DNA of 39,451 nt from an uncultured candidate division Zixibacteria bacterium (GTDB lineage: Bacteria > Zixibacteria > MSB-5A5 > GN15 > PGXB01), in the NCBI GenBank assembly GCA_937925655.1, contig CALAMC010000012.1, positions 1-39,451 on the forward strand, read 5' to 3'. Positions 33,031 to 39,451 of the stretch are shown in pieces. The notes beneath the pieces are model-generated. The model ran no database searches. It was not told the DNA's origin and saw only the letters and a list, made by a program, of their open reading frames with translations. The position numbers were made by a program, and so were the translations under genes. Position 1 is the stretch's first letter. Each line of letters opens with the position of its first letter.

Positions 33031-33492
33031 ATGGTCAAGTTTTTTTGGCTTCCCCTTCTATTTTTGGCCCTGCTGTTCGGTTGCGCCGACGATATTGTTC
33101 TCGAGGGTGACACCGATTTGGTCGGTGTTTATAATGCATTCTATTATTATACCGAAGGTTATGGAAGCAGTAATCCTACTACTACCAAGGTTAAATTAAC
33201 CTGGAATTTCATTAGTGATAAATCCTTCAATTATGCGGTGGATAATGAAGATCCGTTCACTGACAGTGATCATGGCGTGTGCGATGCCTCGCAGGGGACA
33301 TACAGCCGCACCACTCTCAACGAGATTGTTTTCTCCGATGTGATCGCCAGTGTTGGCAGTGTCTGCGATGATGAAACGCTGGTGGATGCCAATTTTAATT
33401 TTCGAACTGCCGAGGATACTATCATAATCGATCGCTTGGTGGCGGAGCAATCGCGGAATTTTGTAATAAAACTTATAAAAGTCACACAATAG
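33031..33492 (+). CDS. Small lipoprotein of unknown function
   Basis: A GTG at 33025 is in frame, but AAGGAG is 8 bases before ATG 33031, which gives 153 residues. The signal peptide ends in the lipobox LLFGC, so the mature protein is lipid-anchored from Cys at about 19. The body is beta-rich (GVYNAFYYYTEGYG, KVKLTWNFISDKSFNYAV, IIIDRLVAEQSRNFVIKLIKV) with two further cysteines that could form a disulfide, and resembles lipocalin-like small lipoproteins only in general layout. It is monocistronic, between a promoter with a palindromic operator candidate and a terminator. Confidence 0.78.
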   Translation: MVKFFWLPLLFLALLFGCADDIVLEGDTDLVGVYNAFYYYTEGYGSSNPTTTKVKLTWNFISDKSFNYAVDNEDPFTDSDHGVCDASQGTYSRTTLNEIVFSDVIASVGSVCDDETLVDANFNFRTAEDTIIIDRLVAEQSRNFVIKLIKVTQ

Positions 33493-33509
33493 CGAAAGCG
33501 AAAAAACCC

Positions 33510-33544
33510 GGCCTCTTGCTTATGGCAGAGGCCTTTATTATTTC
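33510..33544 (+). terminator. Intrinsic terminator between two small lipoprotein genes
   Basis: GGCCTCT (33510-33516) pairs with AGAGGCC (33527-33533), with two more inner pairs possible, followed by TTTATTATTT. Confidence 0.75.
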
Positions 33545-33560
33545 AAAGGGGAGAGGTTTT

Positions 33561-34043
33561 ATGAAAAAATCGATTTCAAAATATTGGCCCGTATTGGTTG
33601 CGGCGATCTTTGTCACAGTTTTGGCTTTTGCCTGTGGCGGCGATGAAAAAGAAGATGCACCGGTTTTTGGCGCCGGAACTTATGACGGAACCTATACTGT
33701 AATTCGCGATTTTTTGGGTGAGGCACGAACAAAAATCGATACTATGGCCTTCTATTTCTGGGAAACCGGCAGTGTCGATACTCTTATTATGGACCATTCG
33801 GCCCCGATGAACGGGGAGTCCAATTTTTGCGACTATGTTTGCACCTGGCGATTGGTCGGCGACTCTTTGCGCATAACTTTTTTGAGTCAATCGCTGGATA
33901 TCTGTGTCGAGGAAGAAAATCCGGGACAGACCTATTTGCATTTTGTCGACGGCAACAAGTTTGTCTTCGTTAAATTCGATACGAACACGTATCCGCCGGA
34001 TAATACCGATATGTACCGCAGAATAGAGCTCTGGGCGAATTAA
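33561..34043 (+). CDS. Small lipoprotein of unknown function
   Basis: ATG 33561 follows GGGGAGAGG; the upstream part of the frame (from 33516) lies in the terminator and is not used. The 160-residue product has a signal peptide ending VLAFACGGDE, which marks Cys at about 25 as the lipidation site. The mature part begins with an acidic linker (DEKEDAP) and then a beta-rich region (GTYDGTYTVIRDF, YVCTWRLVGDSLRITFL, GNKFVFVKF) with three cysteines. It has the same general plan as the neighbour at 33031, and the two may be distant relatives, but I see no clear shared motif. Confidence 0.78.
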   Translation: MKKSISKYWPVLVAAIFVTVLAFACGGDEKEDAPVFGAGTYDGTYTVIRDFLGEARTKIDTMAFYFWETGSVDTLIMDHSAPMNGESNFCDYVCTWRLVGDSLRITFLSQSLDICVEEENPGQTYLHFVDGNKFVFVKFDTNTYPPDNTDMYRRIELWAN

Positions 34044-34083
34044 TTTAAAGTTTTTTCAATATTTTTCGTTTTTCTTAAATTCA

Positions 34084-34190
34084 GACTGACAGCATCTGTC
34101 AGTCCCCCAAATTATATTTTAACCGGGACGGCCGGAGAGTCGATTAAATACATGCTCCGCCGATTCCGATTGCCATATGACAATCGGCGG
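34084..34190 (+). other. Two intergenic hairpins before the comM-like gene
   Basis: GACTGACAG (34084-34092) pairs with CTGTCAGTC (34096-34104) around CAT, without a T-run. Then CCGCCGATT (34157-34165) and CCGATTG (34166-34172) compete for one right arm, AATCGGCGG (34182-34190) or CAATCGG (34181-34187), so two exclusive folds are possible 30 bases before ATG 34220. Confidence 0.4.
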
Positions 34191-34219
34191 CGGAAAACCC
34201 GAAATTATGGGAGAATGGC

Positions 34220-35758
34220 ATGCTGGCCAAGGTTATTTCTTCGGCAACTCTGGGGGTGAACGCTTATTCGGTTGAAGTCGAAGCCGATATCCAACAACAA
34301 GTTCCGGCCTTTATAACGGTGGGATTGCCGGAAGGGGCGGTTCGAGAATCAAAAGAGCGGGTCACCGCCGCCATCAAAAACTCCGATTTCATCTTCCCGT
34401 CCAAAAAGGTCACCATAAATCTTGCTCCGGCGGATATTCGTAAGGAAGGCACAGCCTTCGACCTGCCGATTGCCGTCGGCATTTTGGCGGCCACCGGGCA
34501 GATTCTTCGCGACCGTTTCGATGATTATGTCCTGTTGGGAGAGTTATCCCTTGACGGGGCTTTGCGGCCGGTGCCGGGCGTACTGCCAATGTCGATGTCC
34601 ATCGATGGCTCGCGGGGGATAAAGGGCCTGATCGTCCCAAAAGAAAATGCCCCCGAAGCGGCTATGGCCGAATCTATCCCGGTTTTTCCCGTTTCGTCGC
34701 TTAAGGAGACAATTCATTTTTTGGAGGATCCCTCAACCATCAAACCTTATAAACTGGATATAAAAACCGTTTTTGACTCGTCGCGACGATATGATACCGA
34801 TTTTTGTGATGTCAAAGGCCAGGAATCGGCCAAACGGGCATTGGAAATTGCGGCCGCGGGCGGTCATAATATTATCATGATCGGCCCCCCCGGCTCCGGG
34901 AAAACCATGCTGGCCAGGCGGTTGCCGACCATTTTGCCGGAAATGACTATCCCGGAAGCTCTGGAAACTACCAAAATTCATTCGGTGGCGGGACTTTTGC
35001 CCGAGAATACCGCTCTTATCGCCACCCGCCCGTTTCGCTCGCCGCATCATACGGTTTCGGACGCCGGCCTGATCGGCGGCGGACGAATCCCCAAGCCGGG
35101 CGAGGTGTCGCTGGCCCATCATGGCGTCCTGTTTCTCGATGAAATCGCCGAATTTCACAAAGACGCCCTCGAAGTCATGCGCCAGCCGATGGAAGATGGT
35201 CAGGTGACATTGTCGCGCGCAACGACGACGCTTACCTACCCGGCCCGATTTATGCTTGCGGCGGCAATGAATCCCTGTCCCTGCGGGTATTTCGGCGACA
35301 ATAATCATGAGTGCACGTGCACCATGGGGTCGATACAGCGCTATATGTCCCGTATTTCGGGACCATTGCTGGACCGTATCGATATTCATATAAATGTTCC
35401 GTCGGTGAAATTCGAAGAACTATCATCCAGCGCCAGCGGCGAGAAATCCGAAACTATCAGGCGGCGGGTTAACGCCGCCCGACAGCGCCAGTTGGAAAGA
35501 TTCAAAAGCGAGAAAAAAATATTCTGCAATGCCCACATGAAGTCCCGCGATATCAGGACCTATTGTGCCATTGATGAAAAATCGAAGTCTCTTTTGAGTC
35601 TGGCCATCAAAGCGCAAGGGTTGTCGGCTCGCGCCTATGACCGGATTCTCAAAGTGTCGCGAACCATCGCCGATTTGGAAGGCGTCGATAATATCGACGC
35701 CTGTCATGTTGCCGAGGCCATTCATTATCGGTCGCTCGACCGAAACCTCTGGTTGTGA
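34220..35758 (+). CDS. comM: ComM/YifB family Mg-chelatase-like AAA+ ATPase
   Basis: The 512-residue protein has the full family length. The N-terminal Lon-protease-like domain (about 1-165; GVNAYSVEVEADIQQQVPAF, FDLPIAVGILAATGQI) lacks protease activity in the family. The AAA+ module follows, with Walker A GPPGSGKTMLARRLP (about 219-233) and Walker B VLFLDEIAEF. The zinc-like NPCPCGYFGD...CTC segment and the Mg_chelatase C-terminal domain (LSARAYDRILKVSRTIADL) complete it. In Vibrio and other bacteria ComM is a hexameric helicase that extends branch migration during natural transformation. That role is known for the family and not proven here; no competence genes are nearby. GGGAG precedes the ATG. 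Confidence 0.94.
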   Translation: MLAKVISSATLGVNAYSVEVEADIQQQVPAFITVGLPEGAVRESKERVTAAIKNSDFIFPSKKVTINLAPADIRKEGTAFDLPIAVGILAATGQILRDRFDDYVLLGELSLDGALRPVPGVLPMSMSIDGSRGIKGLIVPKENAPEAAMAESIPVFPVSSLKETIHFLEDPSTIKPYKLDIKTVFDSSRRYDTDFCDVKGQESAKRALEIAAAGGHNIIMIGPPGSGKTMLARRLPTILPEMTIPEALETTKIHSVAGLLPENTALIATRPFRSPHHTVSDAGLIGGGRIPKPGEVSLAHHGVLFLDEIAEFHKDALEVMRQPMEDGQVTLSRATTTLTYPARFMLAAAMNPCPCGYFGDNNHECTCTMGSIQRYMSRISGPLLDRIDIHINVPSVKFEELSSSASGEKSETIRRRVNAARQRQLERFKSEKKIFCNAHMKSRDIRTYCAIDEKSKSLLSLAIKAQGLSARAYDRILKVSRTIADLEGVDNIDACHVAEAIHYRSLDRNLWL

Positions 35759-35783
35759 TAACCTTCGCCATATTCCTGACGGC

Positions 35784-35820
35784 AGAGGCTCATATATCAT
35801 TATGAGCCTCTTGACTTTTT
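35784..35820 (+). terminator. Intrinsic terminator after comM
   Basis: AGAGGCTCATA (35784-35794) and TATGAGCCTCT (35801-35811) form a perfect 11-bp stem with a 6-base loop, followed by TGACTTTTT. Confidence 0.88.
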
Positions 35821-35860
35821 AACAGTGACGTATAACTTGGCATAACTGCCGAGCAGAAAT

Positions 35861-37600
35861 ATGGCACAACAAAGCAAAATGGAAAAAATGCTGCTGCACG
35901 CGGCGCGGATGCTCAATTCCACCCTGGACTATGAGGAATTGATGCGCCTGGTTCTGGAGTTGACCATCAAGGCGACCGGGGCCGAAGCCGCGCTGGTTCA
36001 GAGAATTGATAAAAAAGCGCCCGATCAGGGAATACGATACCTGAATTCCCGGACGGGAGAATTTCGCTATTTCAAAATGTCGCAGGGGGAAGGATTACTT
36101 GGCTGGGTCGCTGAACACCATGAACCGCAAATAATTACCGACCTGCAACACGATAGCCGTTATCAGCGGCGGGTCGAGAGTTTCATCGATATCAAGCCGA
36201 ACTCGGCCATTATCGTGCCGCTTATCGGCCGGGGTCATTTGATCGGCGTCGTCGAGGCGTTGAATAAATGCGACGGGGTTTTTGACAGCAACGACCTGGA
36301 TACGCTCATGGGGCTCGCCAATCAATTCGCCATCGGCATCAATAACGCCAATTTGTATCGGGATGCCAAGCGCGAGGCCATGGAACGCGAACTGCTGTAC
36401 GAAGTCGGCAAAAAATTATCCAGCACGCTGAATCTCGATGAAGCGCTTAAGATGATATGCGATACTCTGAAAAAAGTCGTCGATTTTTCCGCCATCGGCA
36501 TTTTTCTGATAGACGAGAACAAGGGCGAGGTGTCTTCAGTATATTCCGAGGGTTACGATTCCAACGCCGACCAATACATTAAATTAAAAGTCGGCCAGGG
36601 CCTGGTCGGCTGGGTGGCGGAAAATCGCGACCCGGTTATTGTCGATGATGTCACCAAAGATGACCGGTACTTTGCGGGTGATCCGGAGACGAAATCCGAG
36701 CTGGTGGCGCCGATTGAAATCGACAATCGCGTTATCGGTGTCATCAACCTCGAATCACCGCGGGTTAAAGCCTATGATAAAAGAAGCCTGGAGTTACTCA
36801 AGGCTTTCGCCAGTCAAGCGGCGCTGACTATCGAGCGGGCCAAATTGCACGACCGGATGCTGGAAAGCCGCCGCATTGAAGAGCAGTTGTCCATTGCCCG
36901 CCATATCCAGTTAAGCTTCATCCCCAAAAGCGATCCCGATATCCCCGGCTATGACGTTTCCGGGGTCAATATTCCATCGGGTGAAGTCGGCGGCGATTAT
37001 TATGATTTTATCGATATTGTCCGCGGGCAGACCGGCATTGCCATTGCCGACGTGTCCGGCAAGGGGATTCCGGCGGCGCTGATTATGGCCTCTTTTCGAG
37101 CCTCGCTCATCGCCGAGATTCGAAATAACTATGCCATCCGCACCATCTGCCGCAAGGTCAACAACCTGCTTTATGAATCGCTGGAACGGGAAAATTATGT
37201 CACCGCCTTTTATGGCGTGCTCGATTCCAAAAACGATATTCTCACTTTCTCCAACTGCGGTCATAACCGGCCGATACTTCTGCGCCGCGACGGCGGCGTG
37301 GAACTGCTCGCCGAAGGCGGCCTGGCTCTGGGCATCGTGGACGACACCGAATATGAAGAGCGACCCATTTCGATCCGGCCGGGTGACATTGTCCTGATGT
37401 ACACCGACGGTGTGACCGAGGTGGAGGGGACCGACGGGGTGCAATTCGGCGAAGAGCACCTGATCAATCTTCTTCGGGCCAACGCCGCCTTGAGTTCCCG
37501 CGAAATTCATCAGGCTCTTTACCAGGAGATCAGAAATTTCGCCAGGCCCGACCATGTCTTCGACGATGTCACCATGGTCGTCGTAAAAAAGCTGGAATAG
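35861..37600 (+). CDS. GAF-GAF-PP2C (RsbU/SpoIIE-type) serine/threonine phosphatase
   Basis: This is a 579-residue cytoplasmic signalling protein without membrane helices. The first GAF domain lies at about 15-165 (LLGWVAEHHEPQIITDLQ) and the second at about 180-335 (GLVGWVAENRDPVIVDDVTKDDRYF). A short coiled linker with RRIEEQLSIARHIQLSFIP, the standard lead-in to these phosphatases, is followed by the PP2C domain at about 365-578. Metal-binding residues appear in GGDYYDFIDI, IADVSGKGIPAALIMA, LMYTDGVTEVEG and DDVTMVVVKK. The family dephosphorylates anti-sigma antagonists in partner-switching cascades, but no anti-sigma factor or antagonist is encoded in this window. The ribosome binding site is weak. 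Confidence 0.93.
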   Translation: MAQQSKMEKMLLHAARMLNSTLDYEELMRLVLELTIKATGAEAALVQRIDKKAPDQGIRYLNSRTGEFRYFKMSQGEGLLGWVAEHHEPQIITDLQHDSRYQRRVESFIDIKPNSAIIVPLIGRGHLIGVVEALNKCDGVFDSNDLDTLMGLANQFAIGINNANLYRDAKREAMERELLYEVGKKLSSTLNLDEALKMICDTLKKVVDFSAIGIFLIDENKGEVSSVYSEGYDSNADQYIKLKVGQGLVGWVAENRDPVIVDDVTKDDRYFAGDPETKSELVAPIEIDNRVIGVINLESPRVKAYDKRSLELLKAFASQAALTIERAKLHDRMLESRRIEEQLSIARHIQLSFIPKSDPDIPGYDVSGVNIPSGEVGGDYYDFIDIVRGQTGIAIADVSGKGIPAALIMASFRASLIAEIRNNYAIRTICRKVNNLLYESLERENYVTAFYGVLDSKNDILTFSNCGHNRPILLRRDGGVELLAEGGLALGIVDDTEYEERPISIRPGDIVLMYTDGVTEVEGTDGVQFGEEHLINLLRANAALSSREIHQALYQEIRNFARPDHVFDDVTMVVVKKLE

Positions 37601-37730
37601 CGGACATCGCCGGTATTGATTAGCAAGATATTCTTATTCGGGCCGCATATTCTTGCCAATAACTCCGCCTCGTCTTATATTGGACGTCATAAAAAGAGAA
37701 TAGTAACTATCATATAAAAAGGAGCTCGCC

Positions 37731-39191
37731 ATGGCCTTGAGAACTTACGATGACTATATCGCGTCGCTTAAAAAAATGCGGCCGAATGTTTACAAGTTCG
37801 ATGAACTTATAAATGATGTCACCACTCACCCCGCGACCAAAAGCACGGTCGAAGGCCACGGACAGGCCTATAAAGCCGCCCTCGACCCGGAATTGAAAGA
37901 CATCTTCACGACCACCTCGCATCTGACCGGCGAGCCGATCAGCCGCTATCTTTCGATCATACGGGAACCGCAGGATATGTTCGCCAACAGCCATCTGAAA
38001 CGAACCATGTTCCAGAAAACGGGCACGTGCACCGGCGGACGGTGTGTCGGCTGGACGTCCACCAACGCCATGTTCTGTGCCACCTGGGACATCGATAAAG
38101 AATATGGCACCGACTATCATCAGCGGCTTCTGGCCTGGCTGGCCGACGCGCAGGCGCGCGATATAACCGTCGCCGGGGCGCTCACCGACCCAAAGGGCGA
38201 CCGCTCCAAAAAACCGCTGGAACAGGCCGACCCCGACATGTATCTGCACATCGTCGAAAAACGCGACGACGGCATCGTTGTCCGCGGCGCCAAGGTCATG
38301 ATTTGCGGCGTGGCGGCGGCCAACGAAATTTTCGTCCTGCCCGGCACCAGCTACGGCGACGGCGACGAAAATTATGCCGTCTCGTTTGTCGTCCCGCGCG
38401 ATATCGAAGGCCTGACCATAGTCGAAACCCGTCACCCCAGCGACAACCGCGAGGGCGAAGAGGGTTTCGATATTCCCGTCAAAGACGGCGGCATCACGCA
38501 GGCGTACTTATTGTTCGAGGACGTCTTCGTGCCCAAAGCGCGCGTCTTTATGGCCGGGGAGACCAAGCACGCCATTAAGGCGGTACAATATTTCATAAGT
38601 ACCTACCGGGCGGCCATCGGCGGCTGTGTCGCCGGACAGGGCGATGTCAAAATCGGGGCCGCGATACTCACCGCCCGCGCCAATGGCCTCAACTCCAAAG
38701 TCTTCCGCGATAAAGTTACCCAGATGAACATCAACAACGAGACAACGTTCGGGATGGGCATCGCGGCGGCGGCGATGGGCAAAAAGCACCCGTCGGGGGC
38801 GTGGGTATCGGACATGATGCTGGCCAATGTCAACAAAGTGCACGTGGCGACGTTGCCGTACGAAACCTCGCGGCTGGCGCAGGATATCGCCGGCGGCATT
38901 GCCGAGACCGGTTGTCTGCCGTCGTACAAGGATATCAAATCGGCCAAGTACGGCCACCTCATTGAGAAGTACCTCAAGGCCGGTTCCTCGGCGGAGACGC
39001 GCGCCCGTGCGGCCCGTCTGGTGGAATGGGCGACCATCGGCGCCGGTGTGCCGGGGTGCATGCACGGCGGCGGTTCGCCCGACGGGGCCAAGCTGGTGAT
39101 CAACGCCATGGGCCAGTTAGAGCAGAAAGTCGAAATGGCGCGCCGCCTGGCGGGTATCACAGAACCCCTGCCCGACCCGGGGAAGAAGTAG
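37731..39191 (+). CDS. 4-hydroxybutyryl-CoA dehydratase-like flavoprotein with altered active site
   Basis: The 486-residue protein aligns along its length with the HpaB/AbfD family, where AbfD dehydrates 4-hydroxybutyryl-CoA to crotonyl-CoA using FAD and a [4Fe-4S] cluster. Shared blocks include TDPKGDRSKKP, VEKRDDGIVVRGAKV, YAVSFVVP, DVFVPKARVF and MHGGGSPDGAKL. From memory of the clostridial enzyme, the cluster ligands are C99, C103, H292 and C299. Here the first pair is CTGGRC, one residue longer, the His is Tyr (TYRAAIGGC), and the nearby catalytic Tyr and Lys are Ile and Val. The dehydratase reaction is therefore doubtful. AAAAAGGAG precedes ATG 37731. It stands alone with no CoA-pathway neighbours. 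Confidence 0.85.
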   Translation: MALRTYDDYIASLKKMRPNVYKFDELINDVTTHPATKSTVEGHGQAYKAALDPELKDIFTTTSHLTGEPISRYLSIIREPQDMFANSHLKRTMFQKTGTCTGGRCVGWTSTNAMFCATWDIDKEYGTDYHQRLLAWLADAQARDITVAGALTDPKGDRSKKPLEQADPDMYLHIVEKRDDGIVVRGAKVMICGVAAANEIFVLPGTSYGDGDENYAVSFVVPRDIEGLTIVETRHPSDNREGEEGFDIPVKDGGITQAYLLFEDVFVPKARVFMAGETKHAIKAVQYFISTYRAAIGGCVAGQGDVKIGAAILTARANGLNSKVFRDKVTQMNINNETTFGMGIAAAAMGKKHPSGAWVSDMMLANVNKVHVATLPYETSRLAQDIAGGIAETGCLPSYKDIKSAKYGHLIEKYLKAGSSAETRARAARLVEWATIGAGVPGCMHGGGSPDGAKLVINAMGQLEQKVEMARRLAGITEPLPDPGKK

Positions 39192-39207
39192 AAGACAGGC
39201 AAAAGTA

Positions 39208-39252
39208 TGTCGGGTTCGGAGCCCCGACGAAGTCGGGACGAGAAACCCGACA
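39208..39252. repeat. Palindromic intergenic repeat, double stem
   Basis: TGTCGGGTT (39208-39216) pairs with AACCCGACA (39244-39252), and within it CCCGAC (39223-39228) pairs with GTCGGG (39232-39237) around GAA. The arms share the GTCGGG core, as in REP-like elements. Only one copy is in the window, so its repeat status is inferred from its form. Confidence 0.5.
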
Positions 39253-39267
39253 ACCTACGAAGAGCAT

Positions 39268-39312
39268 CCCACCGCTGATCCTTCATGGAATTCAGGACCT
39301 TCGGGCGGTGGG
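39268..39312. repeat. Second palindromic element
   Basis: CCCACCGC (39268-39275) pairs with GCGGTGGG (39305-39312); TCCT and AGGA pair inside it around TTCATGGAATTC. It directly follows the previous element, so the two form a compound intergenic repeat. Confidence 0.45.
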
Positions 39313-39380
39313 GCACCCAAATGAAGCACATAGTGCACGGCAAACGCCTTCGCCTATATTATTATCTCTCCCTCCGCATT

Positions 39381-39406
39381 GTCATTCCCGCGAAAGCGGG
39401 ATCCAG
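39381..39406. repeat. Short REP-like palindrome
   Basis: TCATTCCCGCGAAAGCGGGATCCAG has TCCCGC and GCGGGA arms around GAAA. This form is very common as an intergenic dispersed repeat in many bacterial genomes. It is the third hairpin within 200 bases downstream of the dehydratase-like gene. No gene is visible from 39192 to the window end. Confidence 0.6.
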
Positions 39407-39451
39407 TTCTTGGTTCGTCTTGACATAGGCCGGGGTGTCCCGACATTCTAT

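Noticed and set aside
35811..35836. Promoter TTGACT...TATAAC before the GAF-PP2C gene
   Set aside because: The spacer is 14 bases, too short for a sigma70 promoter, and the TTGACT lies in the terminator tail.
39208..39252. tRNA-like T-arm (GGGTTCGGAGCCC)
   Set aside because: The flanks pair as a long double palindrome and there is no acceptor stem, D-arm or anticodon arm.

Overview
The window looks like chromosomal core DNA from a Gram-negative, didermic bacterium of the FCB group. A Candidatus Zixibacteria-like lineage is my best guess, and this is inference. The supporting signs are a secreted subtilase ending in an FlgD-like sorting domain of the type IX secretion type, a PorV/PorQ-like outer-membrane protein, an LptE-like lipoprotein, a very large outer-membrane barrel protein with WD40-like repeats, MurA, and GC content a little over half by eye. 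I see no tRNA, rRNA, insertion sequence, phage gene or CRISPR array.

Layout. Positions 1-5190 (minus strand) hold murA, a 1095-residue metallopeptidase/propeller/barrel protein and a methyltransferase cut by the window edge, close-packed as one probable operon. Positions 5387-8538 hold an exported YCII-AHSA1 fusion (plus) facing three minus-strand genes: an MscS channel, a DUF4416 protein and a QueG-like iron-sulfur protein. Positions 8683-17016 (plus) carry the subtilase, hutU and hutI of histidine degradation, then LptE-like, PorV-like, a small lipoprotein and a cold-shock-domain protein.

The most striking region is 17.2-28.3 kb. Four unrelated gene types (A, B, C, D) occur in the same order three times in tandem, giving twelve genes with gaps or overlaps of only a few bases. 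One promoter candidate lies upstream and one strong terminator follows. A is a signal peptide, FN3-like domain, membrane helix and cytoplasmic DUF6754-like domain. B and D are polytopic membrane proteins. C is a membrane-anchored alpha/beta-like domain. All four must work at the inner membrane, probably as a complex. I know of no described function. A terminator-like hairpin at the start of the first A gene suggests attenuation.

After the cassette come a small basic repeat protein behind a strong promoter and structured leader, pyruvate phosphate dikinase with a histone-H1-like N-terminal tail, a HAD-like protein, two small lipoproteins, a ComM/YifB ATPase, a GAF-GAF-PP2C phosphatase, and a 4-hydroxybutyryl-CoA dehydratase homologue whose cluster and active-site residues are altered. 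The window ends in a cluster of intergenic palindromic repeats.
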